Below are positions 1-6,119 of a DNA stretch of 6,263 nucleotides, one piece after another (position 1 is the first letter of the stretch; every line of letters starts with the position of its first letter). The stretch comes from Tannerella sp. GTDB lineage: Bacteria > Bacteroidota > Bacteroidia > Bacteroidales > Tannerellaceae. The notes under the pieces were generated by a model. It made no database searches and was not told where the DNA came from. It saw only the letters and a list, made by a program, of their open reading frames with translations. Both the position numbers and the translations under genes were made by a program. The stretch spans positions 1 through 6,263 of the forward strand of contig JAITAY010000302.1 in the NCBI GenBank assembly GCA_031283915.1. The letters run 5' to 3'.

Positions 1-250
1 TCTATTGATACAAAAACATAGTGTGTTGAATATCATTAATTTGTAATCTTTGGGGATAGTTTATATATCTATGATTGTCTGTCGATTACAATTTATATCA
101 ATCAAATATGGACACTATCCGATAAACAGTCGGAAGCAGGGTATTCTCCTGTACGGTATCTTTCTACCAATTCGGACTTCACCGACTGCTATGAACCAGA
201 CTTCCTACGGGTATATAATACCAGTGTTGTTTCGGTTTCTTTCGCACGAA

Positions 251-281
251 CTTTTTTGCGAATGTATGCCTTTTTTGCGAA
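251..281. repeat. Pair of 12-bp direct repeats
   Basis: CTTTTTTGCGAA occurs at 251-262 and again at 270-281, a 19-bp period. The first copy is preceded by TTCGCACGAA (241-250). Its TTCGCA can pair with the TGCGAA at the end of either repeat copy, giving two alternative 6-bp hairpins. The role is unknown. It could be a slippage-generated duplication, a weak terminator-like structure or a protein binding site. Confidence 0.6.
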
Positions 282-322
282 ATAACACTCTCAACAACTA
301 CTTTTTATCGGGCTACGCTCGC

Positions 323-343
323 GGTGTTGGGGGACTTATTACC
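323..343 (+). repeat. Left copy of a short shared intergenic motif
   Basis: The pattern GGTG-N2-GGGGG-A-N-TTA-N-T followed by CC resembles the segment at 5453-5472 in the same orientation, with about 15 of 20 positions equal and one extra G here. In both copies ATGAA follows within about 10 bases. This copy lies in a GC-richer patch bounded by two TCGGGC words (308-313 and 345-350). It may belong to a dispersed intergenic repeat family of the host, which is inference from two copies only. Confidence 0.35.
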
Positions 344-472
344 TTCGGGCAATGAACCGTATTTTTAATGCTTCCGTTTCCGGGAGTTGCGTAACATGAG
401 TTTTTATTACTTGTCCCTAAATCCTTTTCCCGTGTCAACCGCCTCACACCGAACAGACTCTGTATACGGGTA

Positions 473-3400
473 TTACTTGCCCAAAATAATCAGTCGTTGC
501 GTTTTGGTCACTTCGGTAGACGTTCCGGTGCGGATGGCAGCCCGGTAGAGGTAGATGCCCGGACGCAATCGCGTACCGTTGCCGTTGGTCAGATCCCACG
601 TCACGGAATAGGCCTTGAACAGGTCGGAAGCGCCGCTTTCTTCATGTTGCCAGTAGAGACGTCCGGTCAAGTCGTAGACTTGAAGGACGATGCTGATCTG
701 TGATTCCGGTCGGTTGTGATAGAGCATGAAGGTAACATGCTCGCGGGCGGGTACTGGGCCAGCCGTCAATTGGGTGATAAACGGCTTGAGGTCGTTTACC
801 ACTTCGAATGTGAATGTTCGCGTGGCTGAATGATTCAATACGTCCCAGACTTTAAATTCCGCCGTGTGCCGGCCGGACGTCATTGTCGGCATCGGGAAGC
901 GGACGATATTTTCACCCTTCCCGTCGGCAAGTGCATCCACGTAAGCATTCAGGTTGTAACTCATGGACGGGTCGTTGTCAACGGTCAGCGTCACATCGTG
1001 CCCGACGCTGCTTCCGCCGATGTTCACCCCGCTTTGATCCCAGAGCAGGGCTACGAAGAAGGGTGTGTTATTTACCTTGCCACCGTCCGTGAACGTACTG
1101 TCGTTGAGGTACAGCGCACGGACTTCGGGGCCAATGGTGTCGCCTTCCGTGTTGACGGCCGTTCCGCCGACCAGGTATTGCTTGAAGACACCCTGCGCTT
1201 CGGTATTGGTCGTTTCATTCAGCGCATACAGACTCATTTTCCCCGAACGGTTGGAATAGGAAATGTCCTTGGGGACGATAATAGAAAAGGAAAATTCGCC
1301 GTTGCGCACAAGATCATTGATCTTTTGCAGCGTATTCGGATAGTCCGTGTATTCAAATGGCGTGCCTGTGCGGTTGTTGTCCAGCGTGGTAATCGTCTGT
1401 TCGCTGTCCATCAGGGTGACGGCCAGCGATCCGTTGAACGCTGTGTCTTTCCGGCCGTTCGGATCATACACTTCGCCTTTGATCGTGATCCTGTCCATCG
1501 CCTTGAATGTGACCGTATCGTTCGAAAGCGCCCGTCCGTTGATTTCCGTCAGCCGGATCTGATCATCCGGGTAAGACAGCGTCAACGCCGGGTCGCCAAT
1601 CAGTATGAAACGCGCCCGGTCGATGTTTTTATAGTTTTGCTTGGTCTCCCGCGCCACTTCACCCAGCGTCATCCGGCGACCGTTCACGCGGTCGAACAGG
1701 TGCTTGTTCAATTCCCTGTTGATGTCAAAATTGGTGGTGGTATAGGCTACCCGCGTGGTAGTGAAAAGGGCGATTCCACCGCTTTTCGGGTTAAGGAACA
1801 CGTTTTCGCCGGCCGAAGTGCTGAAGGCGTCAAAGGGGGCAAAGTCGCACGTGGCCGTAATCCATAGCGGCAGGTGCGGATAAGTGGCCTGCCGGATGAA
1901 CCGGTCTGTGATGACGTGTTCGTCGCTCCAGGAATTGTCGTTGCCGTGGCCGGTGTAGTTAATCAGCAGGGCGCCTTCTTTCAGTTGTTTGGCAATGGCA
2001 GCCTCCACATCGGGATAACCGGCCATCCCGCCCGTATTGGATTTCCGGTAAGCGTCGAAAAATATTTTGTTCGACAGAAATTCGGGGTGAGACGCTTCCA
2101 GACTTTGCGTCAACTGCCAGGATTGTGACATGTGAATCGTAGTATATCCGTCCGCATTGCTTCCGTCATCGGCGACGAAGCAGAGATTGTTTTTCCAGTT
2201 TCCGGCGTCTTTATTATCCATATAGGCAATGACCTTGTCCACCACCGCTTTTGCCTGTTCGGGCGTGCGCACCGGAAAACGGCCGACGCCCAAAAGAATG
2301 CTACTGGTATGCAGCATCGTTCCCTCATTATCGGCCAGGAAAGCAAAATAATCCTCGATCACCAGCGAAGCAGCGTTCAGGGAATTGCGGGTCTGGTAGG
2401 TCGGGATGAAATTTTCCATGTTGACCGTTTTCCACTGGGCGGTCAACTGCCGGTTGTCCCAGGAGCCGTCGCCGAAGAGCAACAGGAAGCGCGGAGCGTC
2501 GGCGGCAGAAGTGCGCCGGTCGTAAAACATCTTCATCATCCGGCGGATAGCGGTAGCGTCGGGCGTACCGCTCGAAAATTCGTTGTACACCTGTTCCGGC
2601 GTCACCACGACGACGCTGAGACCCGTATGCGTCCGGTGATAGTGGGCTAACCGTTCGGCTTCGGAGACGAAGGCCGCCGGCGCCACAATCACCATATCGG
2701 TCTGCGGCAGGGCATGAAGGTTCTGGACGGCGACTTCGCGTACCGTTTCAGGCGCGGGGAACGCGGCGGACAAATCCACCAACGCAAATTCGCGCAACGA
2801 CGGGTCTGCCGGTATCGTGAACGAAAGTTCGCTGCCGTTCAGCGTCGTTTCCATCTGTGCCGTCCGGAGGCCGTCCGTCACGTCGAACACCGCCATGCCG
2901 GACGTCGCGTTTTGAATCGTGAACCGTGACACGTTGCCACGGGCAGCCAGGCTCCGGAAAAACGTGCAGGCTTCGCCATACGACTCCAGCCGGCGTTTCA
3001 TTTGCAGCCGCAGGTAATCCAGGCGTACGTTGGTATGACCTGCTACACTGTAGTTTATCGTCACTTTCGTCGTTTCTTTTTTTTCACCCGTCCACGCGCT
3101 CGCACGAAACAGCGAAACGCCCTTCGTATACATGTATACTTCGGAATCTGAGCCTTCTTGCCGGATGGTTCCGTTGTCAAACAGCAACTGATCGTCTACG
3201 CTCAGCGACACGGTTCCGGACGATCCCATGCCGCTGCCTCTCGAAATGAAACGAAGGGTAATCAACCCGTCGTCTGCCGTAATGCCCGTCGTCTGGAAAG
3301 TGAAATTTTGCGTCAGGGTGCTCTCAAAACTTTCACCGAACAGCTCCCTGCCGGAGTTGTTGACGGACATCTCTTCCTTTTCGTGTACCCTGTAGTCGTC

Positions 3401-3913
3401 GAAAGTCGTGATTTGCAGCGAAGCGCCGGCGTCGGCAGACGGTGTCGTGGCCATGTCGTTCACGGGCGTGGCGTCCGTCACGAAATAGTATCCGTACATG
3501 GAGTACGGGTTATTTTCATGGAAGAATTGAGCGCCTTCCCGGGAGGCATTCGGGTCTGTGCCGTACGTCCACTTGACGGCGCCGCAGCCGTAGAACAGGA
3601 GATAGTCGGCGCCGCGATAAACAGGGATGGCTGGCACGTCGTCGATGTAGGGCTTGGAAAAATCCTCCTCCAGCATCCAGCCGCCGTAGCCGTGTACGGA
3701 CACTTTCGCCGGGTCGGGAAACCCCATCTTTTTCAGGTCGGAGTACGTGAGCCTGTAAATGGCGGTTTTGTCCACGCGGATCTTGACCCATTTCCCTTCC
3801 GAAAGCACAGACCGGGCGGCATAAAGACTTCCGTCCGCCCGGATCGCACCCGTCGCCAACAAACCGATTAGCAACGTCAGTCCTGTCCGTATCATCATCC
3901 TAATTTTCTGCAT
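473..3913 (-). CDS. porU: PorU, type IX secretion system C-terminal signal peptidase/sortase
   Basis: PorU is a C25 (gingipain-like) cysteine peptidase at the outer-membrane surface. It removes the C-terminal domain of T9SS cargo and attaches the cargo to anionic lipopolysaccharide. From the start chosen here the product has 1146 residues; the Porphyromonas gingivalis protein is about 1158. A signal peptide is clear: basic MQKIRMMIR, a hydrophobic TGLTLLIGLLATG core, then AIRADG. The peptidase region lies roughly at residues 400-780. The catalytic pair appears as His656 in NYTGHG and Cys689 in TATCDF, almost the same numbering as the P. gingivalis His657/Cys690. The conserved ARFILIGDPAL block closes the domain near residue 775. 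Beta-sandwich regions follow, and the last 80 or so residues (LQVYDLTGRLYW, RPGIYLYR) form a sorting-domain-like fold, which PorU is known to retain. An ATG 13 codons upstream would overlap the FAH gene and puts the hydrophobic core too deep; a second lies inside the ribosome binding site. The frame is intact. Confidence 0.95.
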   Translation of the reverse strand: MQKIRMMIRTGLTLLIGLLATGAIRADGSLYAARSVLSEGKWVKIRVDKTAIYRLTYSDLKKMGFPDPAKVSVHGYGGWMLEEDFSKPYIDDVPAIPVYRGADYLLFYGCGAVKWTYGTDPNASREGAQFFHENNPYSMYGYYFVTDATPVNDMATTPSADAGASLQITTFDDYRVHEKEEMSVNNSGRELFGESFESTLTQNFTFQTTGITADDGLITLRFISRGSGMGSSGTVSLSVDDQLLFDNGTIRQEGSDSEVYMYTKGVSLFRASAWTGEKKETTKVTINYSVAGHTNVRLDYLRLQMKRRLESYGEACTFFRSLAARGNVSRFTIQNATSGMAVFDVTDGLRTAQMETTLNGSELSFTIPADPSLREFALVDLSAAFPAPETVREVAVQNLHALPQTDMVIVAPAAFVSEAERLAHYHRTHTGLSVVVVTPEQVYNEFSSGTPDATAIRRMMKMFYDRRTSAADAPRFLLLFGDGSWDNRQLTAQWKTVNMENFIPTYQTRNSLNAASLVIEDYFAFLADNEGTMLHTSSILLGVGRFPVRTPEQAKAVVDKVIAYMDNKDAGNWKNNLCFVADDGSNADGYTTIHMSQSWQLTQSLEASHPEFLSNKIFFDAYRKSNTGGMAGYPDVEAAIAKQLKEGALLINYTGHGNDNSWSDEHVITDRFIRQATYPHLPLWITATCDFAPFDAFSTSAGENVFLNPKSGGIALFTTTRVAYTTTNFDINRELNKHLFDRVNGRRMTLGEVARETKQNYKNIDRARFILIGDPALTLSYPDDQIRLTEINGRALSNDTVTFKAMDRITIKGEVYDPNGRKDTAFNGSLAVTLMDSEQTITTLDNNRTGTPFEYTDYPNTLQKINDLVRNGEFSFSIIVPKDISYSNRSGKMSLYALNETTNTEAQGVFKQYLVGGTAVNTEGDTIGPEVRALYLNDSTFTDGGKVNNTPFFVALLWDQSGVNIGGSSVGHDVTLTVDNDPSMSYNLNAYVDALADGKGENIVRFPMPTMTSGRHTAEFKVWDVLNHSATRTFTFEVVNDLKPFITQLTAGPVPAREHVTFMLYHNRPESQISIVLQVYDLTGRLYWQHEESGASDLFKAYSVTWDLTNGNGTRLRPGIYLYRAAIRTGTSTEVTKTQRLIILGK

Positions 3914-3920
3914 TTTTGTT

Positions 3921-3926
3921 CCCTCC
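3921..3926 (-). promoter_or_regulatory. Shine-Dalgarno site of porU
   Basis: On the minus strand GGAGGG is followed by 7 nt and then ATG (3913-3911). This decides the porU start: the alternative in-frame ATG at 3928 lies within the site and the one at 3952 is upstream of it. Such a strong purine-rich site is notable because genes of Bacteroidota often lack one; the other genes in this window do. Confidence 0.75.
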
Positions 3927-3932
3927 ATCCTT

Positions 3933-4544
3933 TTAACGCACATAAAAATCAAGCAGCTTGCTATCGCCGAGGTATCCCTGCAACCGGTCGCCGATGCGTA
4001 CCGCCCCCGTGCCTGCGGGCGTACCGGTATAAATCAGGTCGCCCATGCGCAGGGTGAAGAAGCGGCTCACGCTGGCAATGATTTTATCCACGGAAAGAAT
4101 CAGGTGGCACGTGTTACCCGTCTGTACCGTCCGCCCGTTCACGTCCAGGTGAAACGCCAGCCGTCGGATGTCGCCCGCGCTCGAAAGCGGCAGAAATGTC
4201 CCCACCACGGCCGCGTTGTCAAACGCTTTGCTGATTTCCCATGGCCATCCTCCGTTCCTCAATTGCCTATGGAGGTCGCGTGCCGTGAAATCAATCCCCA
4301 CCGTCACCTCCTCGTAATAGCGATGTGCAAACGCTTCGGCAATATGCTTGCCCAACCGGCTGATTTTAATCACAAGCGCTGTCTCGTAGTGCACCTCGGA
4401 CGAAAAATCGGGCATAAAAAACGGTTTCCCGTCTTTCAACACCGCATCGCCTTTCATAAAAATCACCGGTTCCTGCTGTTCAAACGTATGATGCAGTTCT
4501 TTATTGTGATCGGCATAATTCATGCCTACGGCAAAAATCTTCAT
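3933..4544 (-). CDS. Fumarylacetoacetate hydrolase (FAH) family protein
   Basis: The product has 203 residues, the usual size for single-domain bacterial FAH proteins such as acylpyruvases and oxaloacetate decarboxylases. These are cytosolic, metal-dependent enzymes acting on C-C bonds of 2-oxo or diketo acids. Visible motifs are GMNYADHNKE (7-16), HYET (52-55), GIDFTARDL (83-91), WEISKAFD (102-109) and TGTPAG (173-178). Metal ligands in the family are two Glu of an ExE motif and an Asp of the DxTARD motif. Here Glu54 and Asp85 are present, but position 56 is Ala (codon GCG, 4377-4379) where relatives have Glu. Activity may therefore be reduced or lost. The stop lies 19 nt before the porU start and the start lies 10 nt after the upstream pseudogene, so the genes are probably co-transcribed. 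There is no clear Shine-Dalgarno site. The substrate cannot be told from the sequence. Confidence 0.88.
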   Translation of the reverse strand: MKIFAVGMNYADHNKELHHTFEQQEPVIFMKGDAVLKDGKPFFMPDFSSEVHYETALVIKISRLGKHIAEAFAHRYYEEVTVGIDFTARDLHRQLRNGGWPWEISKAFDNAAVVGTFLPLSSAGDIRRLAFHLDVNGRTVQTGNTCHLILSVDKIIASVSRFFTLRMGDLIYTGTPAGTGAVRIGDRLQGYLGDSKLLDFYVR

Positions 4545-4554
4545 TTCACAGGGA

Positions 4555-4893
4555 TTAAACGGGTGCGGAGAGAGAGGGACAGGGGCTTTTTTCGCTGCGG
4601 GTGTTTTTCCAGCGGAGGGCGAAATAGACGGTGAGGCTGCGCTGATCGTTTTCGAATGCGAGGGTAAAGGGCGAATGGGTGTCGATGCCGGAATGGATCA
4701 GTTCGTCCCAGCGTGTGGGCGGCGTGTCGCTGATCACTCATGCGATTTCAACGCAGTGCTGTCCCTCGGGATGGTCATATACGGACGATGGGAAGCCTGT
4801 CCGTGTAAGGATCTTGCTCGGAACGGCAAAAAAGTTAATGGTCCAGTTAAGGAAATCCACGTCTTTGCGTGGATGAAAATCATCGCGCTTCAT
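4555..4893 (-). pseudogene. Remnant of a Bacteroidales ~210-residue hypothetical family, internally deleted and nonsense-mutated
   Basis: One minus-strand frame runs from ATG 4893 through 51 codons to TGA (4740-4738), then through 60 more codons to TAA (4557-4555). The N-terminal part (MKRDDFHPRKDVDFLNWT, then TRTGFPSSVYD) resembles the start, and the part after the stop (SDTPPTRWDELIHS, LRWKNTRSEKSP) the C-terminal fibronectin-III-like end, of a hypothetical family I recall from Bacteroidales with about 200-220 residues. The middle, roughly 100 codons, is missing, with an apparent in-frame junction near codon 41 (VYD|HPEGQH). The internal TGA stands where I recall a conserved Trp, a one-base TGG to TGA change. 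Near the end a second expected Trp (family GPWSE) is Cys and the tail diverges. A 60-codon frame from GTG 4737 is the surviving 3' part, not a separate gene. Family role unknown. The family match is from memory; frame and TGA position are direct observations. Confidence 0.75.
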
Positions 4894-4912
4894 GTTTCAA
4901 TCGGTTTTTAAG

Positions 4913-5341
4913 TTATTGCTTTACATTTTCGGCTGTGAATTTGTTTTTGCCGACCGTGTCTTTAAGTTCAAAAAGGAAATAGGCTTTTGCTTTTGTTATG
5001 CCTTCTTCGTCAAAGATTGCGTCACGAAGCAGTTTAACATTTTCTTGGCTGATTTGTCCGTCAGTAAAGATTGTTTTTTTGGAGTCATTTAAGTTGTTCA
5101 TAATAATTTCAGTATTTAAAATATTGAAAAATGCCAATGAAAAATTGTATTGCTCCAAAAAATATTGCCCCCCCTCAAAAAATAAATCCAATGTTAGCAG
5201 CCGTCGCAATAATTCCACCGACACACCATAATGCACCGTATAAAATGTTTTTACCGGCTTGTTTTTTATACATCTTTTGTTTTCAAACAATAAATTGGCA
5301 GCATAGTCATATACTTGCTGCGCATTATCTAAATTAATCAT
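4913..5341 (-). CDS. Hypothetical protein, 142 residues, AT-rich
   Basis: I do not recognise this protein. The start is fixed at ATG 5341 because an in-frame TAA lies only 9 nt upstream of it. No Shine-Dalgarno site is visible. The product has no signal peptide or membrane segment. It looks soluble and largely helical, rich in Lys, Asn, Phe and Leu (NAQQVYDYAANLLFENK near the start, SVELLRRLLTLDLFFEGG near residues 41-58, QENVKLLRDAIFDEEG near residues 99-114). Its base composition is clearly more AT-rich than porU and the FAH gene, which suggests separate acquisition. It ends 19 nt before the pseudogene and is followed on the same strand by it, FAH and porU. A small accessory protein, such as an immunity-type protein, is possible but nothing specific supports that. 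Confidence 0.6.
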   Translation of the reverse strand: MINLDNAQQVYDYAANLLFENKRCIKNKPVKTFYTVHYGVSVELLRRLLTLDLFFEGGQYFLEQYNFSLAFFNILNTEIIMNNLNDSKKTIFTDGQISQENVKLLRDAIFDEEGITKAKAYFLFELKDTVGKNKFTAENVKQ

Positions 5342-5452
5342 ACTGATGTTTTAATAATCCGATTTTTATACTAATCTATATTCGTCCTATTTATGGCGCG
5401 AAAATAATCATTTTTTGAATACGAAAATTTTTAGGCTAAATCTTTTTTTTGA

Positions 5453-5473
5453 GGTGCCGGGGAGTTAGTCCCC
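5453..5473. repeat. Right copy of the shared intergenic motif, with a small hairpin
   Basis: GGTGCC is followed by the inverted repeat GGGGA (5459-5463), loop GTTAG, TCCCC (5469-5473). The segment matches 323-343 at about 15 of 20 positions. A run of eight T precedes it on the plus strand, so on the minus strand the hairpin is followed by a run of A, not T, and it is not a normal terminator in either direction. It lies between the unknown 142-residue gene and the transposase remnant. Confidence 0.45.
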
Positions 5474-5483
5474 AGCCTATGAA

Positions 5484-5547
5484 GGAGGATATTTTATATC
5501 TGTTTTTGCAACTATTCAGCCTTAAATTCCAAAAAAATATCCACTCC
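5484..5547. repeat. Imperfect AT-rich inverted repeat
   Basis: GGAG-GATATTTT (5484-5495) pairs with AAAATATC-CA-CTCC (5534-5547), 12 base pairs with a 2-nt bulge, around a 38-nt loop. It lies about 60 nt beyond the transposase stop codon. IS110-type elements usually lack terminal inverted repeats, so this need not be their end. It may be a chance structure in AT-rich DNA. Confidence 0.35.
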
Positions 5548-5603
5548 TGCGTTACAATGCCAAATATTCATATGCAATTCCTTATATTTTGCTGAAACAG
5601 GCC

Positions 5604-5858
5604 TCAGGCAGAACTCTTGAGTTTTTTCAGTTTTCTTTCCTGTTGTTTGATTTTATGCTGTTTATACTTCTTCTGACTTTGCACCAACGCCTCCGGATGA
5701 AAAGCCTGTTTGGTGGTCATCATCCGGTAATAAATGACTGCCGGTTTGCGGGCGACCGCTACAAGGGCTTTGGGGGCGCCGGCAAAGGAGCGTATGCGGC
5801 GGTAAAAATCACCCAAAGGCCCTTTGCTGTTTGAGATACCCGAAGCAGCCGACAGCGG
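5604..5858 (-). pseudogene. C-terminal remnant of an IS110/IS116/IS902-like transposase
   Basis: About 84 codons resemble the C-terminal end of IS110-family transposases (Transposase_20 region): SAASGISNSKGPLGDFYRRI, then GAPKALVAVARK, AVIYYRMM, and a basic tail with YKQHKIKQ and ERKLKKLKS ending in TGA at 5604-5606. In complete elements this block follows a serine-containing C-terminal catalytic region and an N-terminal RuvC-like DEDD domain; neither is seen here, and a full protein would need roughly 300-400 residues. Reading upstream in frame meets a TAA at 5912-5910. The residues just before SAASG no longer match the usual family pattern, so the 5' break is near 5858. There is no credible start, so it is not a working gene. 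Ends of the original element cannot be placed. The family assignment comes from motif memory. Confidence 0.7.
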
Positions 5859-6052
5859 GAAAAGGCTATGATATTCTTCCAAACAGAGAAACGAGCATGG
5901 ATGACGGTGTTAAAAAGAGCCGTTATATCTCCGGTTATCGCAGCCAACCCCTGTCACTAACGCCGTTTCGGTATTGGCCGTTGCCTGTGTTACCGTCCAG
6001 CCGGATACGCCTTCGATAGCCTGTTTTGGCGCAACAGGAGAAAAACAATAGA
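5859..6052. other. Unassigned DNA between transposase remnant and terminator
   Basis: I see no recognisable gene here. On the minus strand the frame of the transposase remnant, upstream of its TAA at 5912-5910, stays open to about 6050 and reads as plausible protein (for example QAIEGVSGWTVTQATANTET), but I cannot match it to transposase or to any other family. It could be a decayed part of the same element or another relic. Confidence 0.4.
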
Positions 6053-6085
6053 GAGAGGCTGCTCCGATTTCCGGAGCAGCCTCTC
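6053..6085 (-). terminator. Strong rho-independent-type hairpin terminator
   Basis: A perfect 14-bp inverted repeat, GAGAGGCTGCTCCG (6053-6066) and CGGAGCAGCCTCTC (6072-6085), encloses a 5-nt loop ATTTC. On the minus strand it is followed by TCTATTGTTTTT, a U-rich tail. It begins 34 nt after the stop codon of the sorting-domain gene to its right, so it most likely ends that transcript. On the plus strand five T follow 7 nt after the stem, so it could also act in that direction. Confidence 0.88.
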
Positions 6086-6119
6086 AGCTCAGTTTTTATT
6101 CTTGCGCTGTTTTACCGTA

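Larger units (their letters stand above)
1..472. other. Intergenic region downstream of porU, no convincing gene
   Basis: This stretch lies beyond the porU stop codon and reaches the left window edge. It is AT-rich on its left side, with a short GC-richer patch around 308-350. The only open frame of any length (plus strand, 50-355) has low-complexity, cysteine- and aromatic-rich content, no recognisable domain and no matching neighbour on its strand, so I do not call it a gene. The minus strand has no open frame directly after porU, so no porV-like gene begins here. I see no strong hairpin with a U-tract that would terminate porU. Two small repeats inside it are listed separately. Confidence 0.7.

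Noticed and set aside
50..355. Plus-strand open frame of 101 codons in the left intergenic region
   Set aside because: No recognisable domain, irregular composition and no supporting neighbour on that strand; it also spans the direct repeats and the shared intergenic motif.
830..1867. Plus-strand open frame of 345 codons within the porU region
   Set aside because: It lies antisense to an intact, well-supported porU, is rich in Arg, Val and His as expected of a shadow of GC-rich coding DNA, and shows no domain.
3914..3952. A longer porU starting at the ATG at 3952
   Set aside because: It would overlap the FAH stop, push the signal peptide 13 residues inward and ignore the Shine-Dalgarno site 7 nt before the ATG at 3913.
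4738..4740. The internal TGA read as selenocysteine or another recoding event
   Set aside because: The expected residue is Trp, no selenocysteine-insertion hairpin was noticed just downstream, and the gene also lacks its middle part, so simple decay is the better explanation.
4104..4911. Plus-strand open frames opposite the FAH gene and the pseudogene
   Set aside because: They mirror minus-strand frames that carry recognisable family motifs and have no such motifs themselves.
5399..5406. TATTTTCG on the minus strand as a Bacteroidota -7 promoter box (TAnnTTTG) for the 142-residue gene
   Set aside because: It differs from the consensus and I see no TTTG at a suitable -33 distance.
5589..5834. 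Plus-strand open frame of 81 codons with a hydrophobic stretch
   Set aside because: It is antisense to the transposase remnant, whose minus-strand translation carries the family motifs.
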